Positions 33,902 to 41,826 of a DNA stretch of 64,000 nt are shown here, piece by piece (the stretch's first letter is position 1; each line of letters opens with the position of its first letter). The position numbers were made by a program, and so were the translations under genes. This DNA is from Rhizobiales bacterium 2SD (GTDB taxonomy: Bacteria > Pseudomonadota > Alphaproteobacteria > Rhizobiales > Beijerinckiaceae): assembly GCA_005502805.1 (NCBI GenBank), contig SCMY01000008.1, positions 124,001 through 188,000 of the forward strand, read 5' to 3'. The notes beneath the pieces were generated by a model. The model had not been told where the DNA came from, did no database searches, and saw nothing but the letters and a program-made list of their open reading frames with translations.

Positions 33902-34618
33902 TTATCTCAGCGCCATATGCCGCGTCAGCCTGATCTCGATCCGGTCCCAGACACGGCGGATGATCTCGGTCAGCACGAGATAGATCAGCGCGGCATAGAG
34001 GTAGATCGACAGGTCGAAGGAGCGGGCGAAGGCGAGTCGCGTCGCGCCCATCAGGTCGAACAATGTCACCAGCGAGGCGATGGCGCTCGCCTTGATCATC
34101 ACGATCAGCTCGTTGCCGAGCGGACGTAGCGCCAGGATCATCGCCTGCGGCAGGATCACCCGGCGCAGCGTCGCCCAGCGATGCAGGCCGAGCGCCAGTG
34201 CGCCCTCGAACTGGCCGCGTGGGATCGACTGGATCGCGCCGCGTAGGATCTCGGCCTGGTAGGCGGCGGTGTTGATGGTGAAGGTGAAGAGCGCGCAGTA
34301 GAACGGCTCGCGGAAGAACCACCACAGGCCGATGTCCTGCCAGAACAGGCGAAACTGGCCGAAGCCGTAATAGACCAGGAAGAGCTGGCAGAGCAGCGGC
34401 GTGCCGCGGAAGAAGGTGGTGTAGCCCTGGATCGCCAGCGAGGCCCAGCGCGGCCCGTAGAGTCGGGCGATGGCGAGGCCGAGCGCCAGAGCGAAGCCGA
34501 GCGCGACCGAGAGCACGACGAGCTCGAAGGTGATCCACAGGCCGTTGGCCATGCGGCAGCCATAGTTCTGCAGGACTTCGCTGCCGATCAGATAGCCGGG
34601 ATATTCGCACCAGTTCAT
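33902..34618 (-). CDS. Polar amino-acid ABC permease (HisM/ArtM/OccM type)
   Basis: 238 residues with about five membrane segments, TFFRGTPLLCQLFLVYYG near the N-terminal part and the EAA loop ILRGAIQSIPRGQFEGALALG. The ending RVWDRIEIRLTRHM is typical for the M-type permease. Its ATG overlaps the stop of the Q-type permease by 4 bases. No ATPase gene follows; the next gene in this direction does not belong to the system. Confidence 0.9.
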   Translation of the reverse strand: MNWCEYPGYLIGSEVLQNYGCRMANGLWITFELVVLSVALGFALALGLAIARLYGPRWASLAIQGYTTFFRGTPLLCQLFLVYYGFGQFRLFWQDIGLWWFFREPFYCALFTFTINTAAYQAEILRGAIQSIPRGQFEGALALGLHRWATLRRVILPQAMILALRPLGNELIVMIKASAIASLVTLFDLMGATRLAFARSFDLSIYLYAALIYLVLTEIIRRVWDRIEIRLTRHMALR

Positions 34619-35325
34619 CGCGTCGCTCCGCCGAAGGCGGCGAAGCCGCGATTGGTGCGCTGTTCGAGCTTGCCGATGCCCCAGGCCGAGACCAGCGAGA
34701 AGAAGAAGTAGAGCAGCATCGCCGTGCCGAAGAACAGGAACGGCTCCTTGGTCACGACATTGGCGCGCGTCGCGATGAACATGATGTCCTGCAGCGTGAT
34801 CACCGAGATCAGCGAAGTCTCCTTCAGCAGCACCATCCAGTTGTTGCCGAGACCGGGCAGGGCGACGCGGATCAGCTGTGGGAAGACGACGAGCCGGAAG
34901 GCCTGCGCCTTCGACAGGCCGAGCGCCGCGGCGGCCTCGCGCTGGCCCTTCTGGATCGAGTTCAGCGCGCCGACCCAGACTTCGCTGGAGAAGGCGGCGA
35001 GCACCATGCCGAGCGCGACCATGCCGGCGACGAAGGGCGGGATCGAGAAGCCGCTCCAGACCTTCTGCACCAGCACCTGTATGCCGAAATAGATGATGTA
35101 GAGCGTCAGCAGCTCGGGCACGCCACGGAAGACGGTGGTGTAGATCGTCGCCAGCGAGCGCAGCAGGATGCTGTCGGAACGCTTCCAGAGCGCAATGATC
35201 AGGCCGAGCGCCAGGCCGAAGGGCAGGGTCGCGAGCGCGACCGAGATGGTGTTGGCCGCGCCTTGCAGCAGGGCCCAGCCCCAGCCGCCGGGGCCGAAGC
35301 CGAGCAGTGCGAGTTTGTCGAACAT
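34615..35325 (-). CDS. Polar amino-acid ABC permease (HisQ/ArtQ/OccQ type)
   Basis: 236 residues, five membrane segments. GAANTISVALATLPFGLALGL opens the permease domain; TVFRGVPELLTLYIIYFG and the EAA loop ALNSIQKGQREAAAALG follow. It pairs with the M-type permease encoded directly downstream. The binding-protein gene lies 74 bases upstream. Confidence 0.9.
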   Translation of the reverse strand: MFDKLALLGFGPGGWGWALLQGAANTISVALATLPFGLALGLIIALWKRSDSILLRSLATIYTTVFRGVPELLTLYIIYFGIQVLVQKVWSGFSIPPFVAGMVALGMVLAAFSSEVWVGALNSIQKGQREAAAALGLSKAQAFRLVVFPQLIRVALPGLGNNWMVLLKETSLISVITLQDIMFIATRANVVTKEPFLFFGTAMLLYFFFSLVSAWGIGKLEQRTNRGFAAFGGATR

Positions 35326-35399
35326 GGGAGGGCCGGCGCGCGAGGGACTGAAGCCCGCTGGCTGGAAGCGGCCAGCGGGCGGGCGTCAGCAGGCTTGGA

Positions 35400-36173
35400 T
35401 CAGTCGTACTTGAACCACTTGTCCTCGAGCTTCTTCAGCGAGCCGTCGGCGACGGTCTCGGCGATCGCCTTGTTGACGAGGTCCTTCAGCGCGGTGTCGG
35501 CCTTGCGCACGGCGCCGGCGACACCCGCGCCGTGGATCGCGTCGTCGCGGGTCACCTCGGCGATCCGCTTGCAGCAATCCTTGCCCTGGCCCTTCAGGAA
35601 GTCGGCGAGGGCGAGCGCGTCGGCGACGATGTAGTCGAGGCGGCCGTTGAGCAGGTCGAGATTGGCCTCTTCCTGGGTCGGATAGAGGCGGGCGGTCGAG
35701 TCCTTGTAGAACTTCTCGACATAGTTGGCGTGGATGGTCGAGCCCTGCGCGCCGATCGACTTGCCCTTGAGGGTGGCCGGCGAGATGTCGCTGGAAGCGG
35801 TGCTCTTGGGGCCGATCATCCAGATCGGCGTCTTGCTGTAGGGCGTGGTGAAGTCGACCTGCTTCTTGCGCTCCTCGGTGGCGTTCATGCCGGCGAGGAT
35901 GATGTCGTACTTGTTCGCCTGCAGCGCCGGGATGATGCCGTCCCAATCCTGCACCACCCAACTGCACTTCACCTTCATCTTCTCGCAGAGAAGGTTGCCG
36001 TAATCGATCTCGAAGCCTTCCAGCTCCTTCTTGGCGTTGAGGTTGTTGTAGGGCGGATAGGCGCCCTCCGTGCCGATTCGGATTTCCTTCCATTCCTTCG
36101 CTTGGGCGAGCGCGCCCGTAGCGCCAGCGACGGTGAGCGCCGCGGCTGCGACGAATTTTGCGAAACCTTTCAT
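35400..36173 (-). CDS. Periplasmic binding protein for basic/polar amino acids or opines
   Basis: 257 residues. GGGGAGGT lies 4 bases before the ATG. A signal peptide (FVAAAALTVAGATGALA) is followed by the HisJ/ArgT/OccT fold: IRIGTEGAYPPYNN, GFEIDYGNLLCEKM, DWDGIIPALQANKYDII, ATEERKKQVDFTTPY and GSTIHANYVEKFY. It delivers a cationic amino acid or opine to the QM permease. One Cys pair (DCCKR) near residue 205 is unusual. The frame extends far upstream but without signal or SD. Confidence 0.9.
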   Translation of the reverse strand: MKGFAKFVAAAALTVAGATGALAQAKEWKEIRIGTEGAYPPYNNLNAKKELEGFEIDYGNLLCEKMKVKCSWVVQDWDGIIPALQANKYDIILAGMNATEERKKQVDFTTPYSKTPIWMIGPKSTASSDISPATLKGKSIGAQGSTIHANYVEKFYKDSTARLYPTQEEANLDLLNGRLDYIVADALALADFLKGQGKDCCKRIAEVTRDDAIHGAGVAGAVRKADTALKDLVNKAIAETVADGSLKKLEDKWFKYD

Positions 36174-36586
36174 GGGACCTCCCCTTGGGTTTGGCCAACC
36201 GGGCGTTTCGAGTTCCCGTATCGGCTTGTGCGCGACAGCTTGTGCGATCATCGGGGCGGGCCGCAAGTAGGCTCTTGCAGCTTTTCCGAGCGCGCCCGCA
36301 CAAGGATCGTGCAAGGCAAGGCGCTGTTCTTGTTGGTGAAAACAGGCGACTGCGACGGATTTCCGCGGCTGTGGGCCAGGTGGCTGCACACGGATTTTGT
36401 CGCTTGGGTCAGCGTGCTCCAGCCACGACGACACTGCCGCAGCGTTTCGGCCGCCGATTTGGCGCTTCGTTCAGCGGACAGGTTTGCCCTTCGGGAACGG
36501 TCGCATTCATGGCGTTCTCCCTCGATTTGCCCGAGAGTAGGGCCGCGCAGACAGCCGAGGCGCGTCGCTCCGGTTCAGTAACGCAG
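36174..36586. other. Intergenic region upstream of the amino-acid ABC genes
   Basis: No gene is convincing here. Open frames on the plus strand run opposite to the binding-protein gene and have no start signal or domain. The region probably holds the promoter of the minus-strand ABC genes close to 36200-36300; I see no clear -35/-10 pair. Confidence 0.4.
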
Positions 36587-36637
36587 CCGAATCTGTCGCG
36601 GGAGCGACAGATTCGGACTGCTGAGAGTTGCTCTCAG
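36587..36637 (-). terminator. Tandem hairpins at the end of the small membrane gene
   Basis: The first hairpin CTGAGAG-TTG-CTCTCAG (36621-36637) covers the stop of the minus-strand gene. The second has perfect 13-bp arms CCGAATCTGTCGC (36587-36599) and its complement (36604-36616) with a GGGA loop. Neither has a T-run, so termination is likely but not certain. Confidence 0.6.
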
Positions 36638-36840
36638 CGCCGGGCGATCGGGATGACCAGATAAACCATGCCGAGCACCATCGGGGGCACGGCGAGGGCC
36701 GTTACGGCCCAGGTCGACCAGCCGGCTGTCAGCGGAGCCAGCAAGGCCAGGATCGCGTTGATCAGCAGATAGGCGCCCAGCATCAGCGTTCCCAGGAAAC
36801 GGAGGCGGGCGAGAATAGGGTTGCGGGCGAGGGTAGTCAT
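36634..36840 (-). CDS. Small two-segment membrane protein
   Basis: 68 residues: MTTLARNPILARLRF, then two membrane segments (LGTLMLGAYLLINAILALLA and a second from WAVTALAVPP). GGAG lies 6 bases before the ATG, which is why I chose this start over one four codons earlier. I know no family name. It is divergent from a TetR gene and shares a perfect palindromic operator with it, so the TetR protein very probably controls this gene. Confidence 0.7.
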   Translation of the reverse strand: MTTLARNPILARLRFLGTLMLGAYLLINAILALLAPLTAGWSTWAVTALAVPPMVLGMVYLVIPIARR

Positions 36841-36852
36841 GACGATCTCCAT

Positions 36853-36868
36853 AACGGAACGTTCCGTT
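36853..36868. promoter_or_regulatory. 16-bp perfect palindrome, TetR operator
   Basis: AACGGAACGTTCCGTT is its own reverse complement. It lies 13 bases upstream of the small membrane gene start and 130 bases upstream of the divergent TetR gene. A related half GAAACGG recurs a few bases away. Size and position suit a TetR-family dimer. Confidence 0.7.
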
Positions 36869-36997
36869 TCGTTAAAATTGATAGACACGGGCCGTTTCGA
36901 TATCAACATCTCTGCTGCAAGATCGTGCTTGCACCGGGCGGGCTTGCCAGGCCTGCTCGAAAGCGTTGACGCAGGAACGAAGGAGAGGAGGGCGAGC

Positions 36998-37600
36998 ATG
37001 AAGGCTGCGAAAGCCGAGACGTCGCCTCGCCGCGCCTCGATCGGTGCGCGGCGCAACCCGGCCTCGCAGGCGGCGATCCTCGCCGCTGCCCGCGCTGTGC
37101 TGGCGGAAGAGGGCTATGCAGGCTTCTCGATCGATGCGGTCTCGCGTCGCGCCGGGGCCGGCAAGCCGACGATCTATCGCTGGTGGAAGAACCGCGCCGA
37201 TCTGCTGATGGAGGTCTATGCCGCCGAGAAGGCCGTCATCGAGGCCGTGCCGAGCGGCGATCTCGCCCATGACCTCGTCGTTCACACCACGGCGCTTTGG
37301 GGTTTCTGGTGCGGTACGCCATCGGGGCGCACCTTCCGGGCCCTTCTGGCCGAAGCGCAGAGTGACCCCGACGCACTCGCGGCTCTACGCGAGAAATTCC
37401 TGCCTGAACGGCTTCGGGATGTCCGCGGCCTGTTCTCCGCGGCTGCGGCACGCGGCGACATTCCAGCTGACGAGATCGAGGCGCGGCTTTCGCTGTATCT
37501 CGGCTTCAACTGGTTCTACGTGCTGACCGATCAGCTCGAGGCCGGTCAGGCCTCGATCCCGGCCGCGATGCGCCTGATCGCGGCTCCGACACCGCGCTGA
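36998..37600 (+). CDS. TetR-family transcriptional regulator
   Basis: 200 residues. GGAGAGGAGGG lies just before the ATG. The N-terminal HTH (about 22-70) reads ILAAARAVLAEEGYAGFSI, VSRRAGAGKPTIYRWWKNR; the C-terminal domain has FRALLAEAQSDPDALAALRE and resembles TetR_C proteins of the AcrR type. It faces the small membrane protein across the 16-bp palindrome. The stop is 3 bases from the convergent MFS gene end. Confidence 0.88.
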   Translation: MKAAKAETSPRRASIGARRNPASQAAILAAARAVLAEEGYAGFSIDAVSRRAGAGKPTIYRWWKNRADLLMEVYAAEKAVIEAVPSGDLAHDLVVHTTALWGFWCGTPSGRTFRALLAEAQSDPDALAALREKFLPERLRDVRGLFSAAAARGDIPADEIEARLSLYLGFNWFYVLTDQLEAGQASIPAAMRLIAAPTPR

Positions 37601-37602
37601 GA

Positions 37603-38832
37603 TCAGGAACTGGCAGTGGCCGCCTGGTTGCGACCCTTGGCGTCCCATGCCGTCACCAGCCAGATCGCGAAGCCCGCCAGCGCGAGGCCGACGCCGACCC
37701 AGCCGGTCGAGGTCCAGCCATAGCCGGCCGCGATCGCCATGCCGCCGAGCCATGGGCCGAGCGCATTGGCGGTGTTGAAGGCGCTGTGATTCAGCGCTGC
37801 CGCCAGCGTCTGCGCATCCTGCGCGACATCCATAAGCCTCGTCTGCAAGGGCGTGCCGAGCCCACCACCGCAGCCGATCATGAAGGCGACCGCCGAGATC
37901 GCCCAGATATTGCCGGCGGCGAACGGGTAGAGCGCTAGCGAGCCGGCGGTCCAGAGCAGGATGATCGCGATCGAGGCCATCGGCATCCGGTCGGCCAGCC
38001 AGGCGGCGGCCAAGGTGCCGAAGGTCAGGCCGAGACCGAAGATCGCCAGCACGACCGGCACCATCGTGGGGGCGACCTGCGTCACCTCGACCAGCGTCGA
38101 GGCAAGATAGGTGTAGACCGCAAACAGCCCGCCGAAGCCGACGGCGCCGATCGCCAGCGTCAGCCAGACTTGGCGATGGCGCAGCGCACCGAGCTCGCGC
38201 AGGGCGCTGGCGCCGGGTTGCGGCCTGTCCTTGGGCGCGAACAGCGCGATCAGGATCACCGTTGTCAGCGCCAGCGCCGCGACGACACCAAAGCCCCAGC
38301 GCCAGCCGAGCACCTGGCCAAGCCAGTTCGCCAGCGGCACGCCGAGAATGGTCGCAATCGTCAGCCCGAGCATCACCCGCGCCACGGCAAGCGCCCGCCG
38401 GTTCGCCGGCACCAGCGAGGCCGCGACCAGCGCCGCGACGCCGAAATAGGCGCCATGCGGCAGCCCGCTGAGGAAGCGGAACAGCAGCATCCAGCCATAG
38501 CTCGGGGCGAGCGCCGAGAGCCCATTGCCGAGCGCGAAGGCCGCCATCAGCGCGATCAGCAAGGTGCGGCGCGAGAGCTTGGTCGCCAGCACTGCGATGA
38601 TCGGGGCGCCGACCACCACGCCGGCGGCATAGACGCTGATCACATGCCCGGCCGTCGGCTCGTCGATGCCGAGGCCTGCCGAGAAATAGGGCAGCAGGCT
38701 CATCACCGCGAACTCGGCCGTGCCGATGGCGAAGCCGCCCATCGCCAGGGCGAACAGGACGAGGCCGACACGCGGCGCGGCAGTGGAGCGGGCAGGGCGC
38801 GCGAACGCGTCTCCCGTGCTCAGGAGGCTCAT
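37603..38832 (-). CDS. MFS transporter of the DHA1 type
   Basis: 409 residues from MSLLSTGDAF; an ATG 15 codons upstream is possible and neither start has a strong SD. Twelve membrane segments; AIGTAEFAVMSLLPYFS near the N-terminus, the motif-A-like LATKLSRRTLL and GGGLGTPLQTRLMD are typical of the AraJ/PbuE/YdhP exporters. Substrate unknown. It is convergent with the TetR gene, so TetR control would need a promoter site not seen here. Confidence 0.85.
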   Translation of the reverse strand: MSLLSTGDAFARPARSTAAPRVGLVLFALAMGGFAIGTAEFAVMSLLPYFSAGLGIDEPTAGHVISVYAAGVVVGAPIIAVLATKLSRRTLLIALMAAFALGNGLSALAPSYGWMLLFRFLSGLPHGAYFGVAALVAASLVPANRRALAVARVMLGLTIATILGVPLANWLGQVLGWRWGFGVVAALALTTVILIALFAPKDRPQPGASALRELGALRHRQVWLTLAIGAVGFGGLFAVYTYLASTLVEVTQVAPTMVPVVLAIFGLGLTFGTLAAAWLADRMPMASIAIILLWTAGSLALYPFAAGNIWAISAVAFMIGCGGGLGTPLQTRLMDVAQDAQTLAAALNHSAFNTANALGPWLGGMAIAAGYGWTSTGWVGVGLALAGFAIWLVTAWDAKGRNQAATASS

Positions 38833-38981
38833 GACGATATCCGGGTATGGATTGTTGTGTTGCGGCACGGAAATCATGCCGCGCCGCAACATAATGGGAT
38901 CGTCATGCGTTACGCGCAAGCGAAATGCGGTTCAATCGCGCGTGAACAAAGGTGGCATGATCTCAGTTCATGACGGGGTTA

Positions 38982-39578
38982 TCAGGCCGCTGCGGCTACG
39001 GGGGCGAGAGCAGCCATGATCTGCGCTACGCCGCGGATCCGCGAGACGCGCGGCAGCGTCGAGGCGATGGCGAAGGCGTGTAGCTCGGCTCCGATCGAGG
39101 TCGAGGCGTCTTCGGCGACGATCACGTCATAGCCGTGCTGCCAGGCGTCGCGCGCCGTCGATTCGACGCCGAAATTGGTGGCGATGCCGCCGATCACCAC
39201 CGTCTCGATCCGCCGCCGCCGCAATTGCAGGTCGAGCTCGGTGCCGTAGAAGGCGCTCCAGTGCCGCTTGGTGACGGAGACGGCGGCCGGCAGCGCGGCG
39301 ATTTCGGGAGTGAGCTCGGACCAGTCGGGCGGAAAGCCGCCCGGCGGCAGCATCATCGGCTGGTCGATCGCCTGCGGCGGCAGGTCGGACCGGTCGGGCG
39401 CGAATGCAACCGTCACTGTCGCGATCAGACCGCCGGCCTCGGCGAAAGCCTGTCCGAGCGCGGCCGTGTTGGCGATGAGGGTCGTCCGGTCATAGGGTGC
39501 GAGCGGGAAGGCGAGCGTTCCCTTCTGCATGTCGATGAGGACGAGGGCGGTTTTGCGAGGGTCGAGCTGGAGCGTCAT
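38982..39578 (-). CDS. Isochorismatase-fold hydrolase lacking the usual Cys
   Basis: 198 residues of the cysteine-hydrolase/isochorismatase superfamily. D16 (LVLIDMQKG) and K104 (VTKRHWSAFYGT) are in place, but the nucleophile position reads ATNFGVESTARDA, with G137 where nicotinamidase-type enzymes have Cys. This is the arrangement of true isochorismatases such as PhzD, which use Asp/Lys without a Cys nucleophile, so amidase activity is unlikely. It is divergent from a TetR gene that probably regulates it. Confidence 0.85.
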   Translation of the reverse strand: MTLQLDPRKTALVLIDMQKGTLAFPLAPYDRTTLIANTAALGQAFAEAGGLIATVTVAFAPDRSDLPPQAIDQPMMLPPGGFPPDWSELTPEIAALPAAVSVTKRHWSAFYGTELDLQLRRRRIETVVIGGIATNFGVESTARDAWQHGYDVIVAEDASTSIGAELHAFAIASTLPRVSRIRGVAQIMAALAPVAAAA

Positions 39579-39618
39579 CGAAGTCTCCGTCAGGGAGCGC
39601 GGCCGAGATGGCCTTTAT

Positions 39619-39634
39619 ATGAGGATACCCTCAT
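39619..39634. promoter_or_regulatory. Operator-like palindrome between hydrolase and TetR genes
   Basis: ATGAGG-ATAC-CCTCAT has perfect 6-bp arms. It lies 13 bases before the TetR start codon and 41 bases before the divergent hydrolase start, the place expected for an autoregulatory TetR operator. A further half-site TGAG appears close to the TetR ATG. Confidence 0.6.
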
Positions 39635-39646
39635 GTTTTTAGATTT

Positions 39647-40276
39647 ATGAGTTCATCCTCACAAAATTCAAGCCCCCCGGCGGAGAAGAACGCCAAGGCG
39701 CCGAGTCGCAGCCGTGGCCTGAAGCGCGTCTCGGCGCTGCTCGACGGCGCCAGCGCGGTCTTCGCCGAGGCTGGATACGAGGCGGCGACGATGACGCAGA
39801 TCGCCGCGCGTTCCGGCGCCTCGATCGGCTCGCTCTACCAGTTCTTCCCGACCAAGGAGCATGTCGCCGCGGCGCTGCATGCCCGCCACCTCGATACGCT
39901 TGCCGGCATGCTCGATCTGCTTGCAGGGGAGGTGCGCGGCCACTCGGTCGAGGCGGCGGTCGATGCGCTCTTTGCCCGCTTCGTCGCCTATCTCGAAGAC
40001 AATCCGGCCTTCCTCGCGGTCAGCGAGCGGCGCAGTCTCGATCCTGCCGTCAAAAAGGAGGCGCGCGCCCGCTTGCGCGGCCGCATCGCGGCGCTGCTCG
40101 GCGCCGTCGAGCCACCGATCGCCGAGGCGCGGGTGGCCTCGCTCGCGGCCGTGACCCTGCACCTGATCCGGGTCGCGGCGATGCTGCGCGCGGATGACGA
40201 TGAGAGCGTACGTGCCCCGGCCATCGCCGAATTGCGTACCATGCTGAAGGGGCACCTCGCCGGGCAGCCCGGCTGA
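39647..40276 (+). CDS. TetR-family transcriptional regulator
   Basis: 209 residues. After a Ser/Lys-rich leader (MSSSSQNSSPPAEKNAKAP) the HTH (about 28-75) reads LLDGASAVFAEAGYEAATM, IAARSGASIGSLYQFFPTK. The rest is helical with VSERRSLDPAVK. It faces the isochorismatase-fold gene across a candidate operator and probably represses it and itself. Confidence 0.88.
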   Translation: MSSSSQNSSPPAEKNAKAPSRSRGLKRVSALLDGASAVFAEAGYEAATMTQIAARSGASIGSLYQFFPTKEHVAAALHARHLDTLAGMLDLLAGEVRGHSVEAAVDALFARFVAYLEDNPAFLAVSERRSLDPAVKKEARARLRGRIAALLGAVEPPIAEARVASLAAVTLHLIRVAAMLRADDDESVRAPAIAELRTMLKGHLAGQPG

Positions 40277-40291
40277 GGGCAGGGGCGCCCG

Positions 40292-40777
40292 CTACTCCTC
40301 CAGCAGCGGATAGCCCTCGAAATCCTTCAGCGCCTTCAGCGCGAAGGTGGTCGCGATCCGGGCGATGCCGAGTTGGTTGTCGGCGAGCCAGGCGCCGGTC
40401 AGCTCCTCATAGGCGGCGAGCGAGCTGGCGACGATGCGTGCGAGATAATCGGCCTCGCCGCTGATCACCAGGAGCTCGACCACGTCCGGGCAGGCTCGCA
40501 GCACTTTCTCGACCCGCTCGCGCCGGCCGACCGAATGATCGCGTAGCGAGATCTGCGCGAAGGCGATGATGGCGTGGCCGGCAAGCTCGGGCGAAAGCCT
40601 TGCGCCATAGCCGGCGATCAGCCCGGAGGCTTCGAGCCGGCGCATCCGCTCCAGGCAGGGCCGGGCCGAGAGCCCGACCCGTTCCGACAGGGCCTGGTTG
40701 GTGATCCGGCCCTCCGCCCGCAGGATCGCGATGATCTGGCGATCGATCGCGTCGAGCTGGAGCGTCTTTCGCTTCAC
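40292..40777 (-). CDS. Lrp/AsnC-family transcriptional regulator
   Basis: 161 residues from a GTG (VKRKTLQLDAIDRQI) that overlaps the TGA of the agmatinase-family gene. HTH (about 8-60) with LRAEGRITNQALSERVGLSARPCLERMRRLE; the RAM ligand domain follows with VISGEADYLARIV. Lrp proteins sense amino acids; being last in an operon with a ureohydrolase suggests it senses arginine, a guanidino compound or a product. Confidence 0.9.
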   Translation of the reverse strand: MKRKTLQLDAIDRQIIAILRAEGRITNQALSERVGLSARPCLERMRRLEASGLIAGYGARLSPELAGHAIIAFAQISLRDHSVGRRERVEKVLRACPDVVELLVISGEADYLARIVASSLAAYEELTGAWLADNQLGIARIATTFALKALKDFEGYPLLEE

Positions 40778-41826
40778 GGCCTGCCCTTGCCGGCGGCCCT
40801 GGCCTCGGCGATCAGGCAGAGCTCGAGGAACAGCACCTGCGCCGCGCATTGCGCGGTGTTGCTGGTCGCATCGTATTGCGGGGCGACCTCGACCACGTCG
40901 GCGGCGACGATGTTCTGGCCCTTCAGCCCACGCAGGATGGCGAGGGCTTCGCGTGGGGTGAGGCCGCCGACCTCGGGCGTGCCGGTGCCGGGCGCGAAGG
41001 CCGGGTCGAGCGAATCGACGTCGAAGGACACGTAGGTCGGCCCGTCGCCGATCACGGCGAGCGCCTCGGCGATCACGGCGTCGAGGCCCATCCGGTCGAC
41101 CTCGTCGGCATGGATCACGGTCATGCCGGACTCGTAGGAGAACTCCCAGAGATATTCGGCGCCGCCGCGGATGCCGATCTGGATGACGCGCTCCGGATCG
41201 AGCACGCCGTCGAGCACCGCCTGCCGGAACGGCCCGCCATGGTGGAATTTCGAACCCTCATAGGGCCCGGACGTGTCGCAATGCGCGTCGATATGGACCA
41301 TGCCGACCGGGCGCTTCTCGCCGACCGCCTTCAGGATCGGATAGGTGATTGAATGGTCGCCGCCGACGCCGAGCGTCGAGACGCCGGCCTGCACGATCTG
41401 CTTGAAGGTCGCCTCGATGTCCTCATGGCAGCTCTCCAGCGAGTAGCGCGAGCGGAAGGGCACGTCGCCGATATCGGCCGCCTTGATCAGGTTGAACGGG
41501 GCGGTGCCGTTGACATGGTCCATCGGCCCCATGCGCTCGACGGCGCGCACTGCGCGCGGGCCGAGGCGGGTGCCGGCCCGGTTGGTGACGCCGAGATCCA
41601 TCGGCAGGCCGATGATCGCGACGTCGAGCCCGCCGAGATCGGGCTTGCTCAGGGCGTCGGGCCGATAAGGCGCGTTGATGAAGGTCGCGACATCCGAGAA
41701 CGGCCATTTGCGCCGGTCGCCCTGGAACTGGCCGGCGGCGACCTTGGCGAAGCGGGGGTCATGGATATCGGCGCCGCTCGCCCCGGCATAGCGCGCCCTG
41801 AGTTTCGCGAGTTTATCCTGGTCCAT
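40774..41826 (-). CDS. speB: Agmatinase-family ureohydrolase
   Basis: 350 residues. The binuclear Mn site is complete: H158 in GGDHSITY, D180/H182/D184 in HIDAHCDT and the pair in SFDVDSLDPAFAPGTGTPE. The family hydrolyses agmatine, guanidinobutyrate or guanidinopropionate to urea plus amine; the exact substrate is not certain and the gene symbol is by family. Its start overlaps the upstream saccharopine-dehydrogenase-like gene by 14 bases and its stop overlaps the Lrp gene. Confidence 0.88.
   Translation of the reverse strand: MDQDKLAKLRARYAGASGADIHDPRFAKVAAGQFQGDRRKWPFSDVATFINAPYRPDALSKPDLGGLDVAIIGLPMDLGVTNRAGTRLGPRAVRAVERMGPMDHVNGTAPFNLIKAADIGDVPFRSRYSLESCHEDIEATFKQIVQAGVSTLGVGGDHSITYPILKAVGEKRPVGMVHIDAHCDTSGPYEGSKFHHGGPFRQAVLDGVLDPERVIQIGIRGGAEYLWEFSYESGMTVIHADEVDRMGLDAVIAEALAVIGDGPTYVSFDVDSLDPAFAPGTGTPEVGGLTPREALAILRGLKGQNIVAADVVEVAPQYDATSNTAQCAAQVLFLELCLIAEARAAGKGRP

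Noticed and set aside
34615..36173. Treating the Q/M permease genes and binding protein as part of the Aap system
   Set aside because: They are 28 kb away, of HisQM/OccQM length without the Aap-type insertions, and have their own binding protein.
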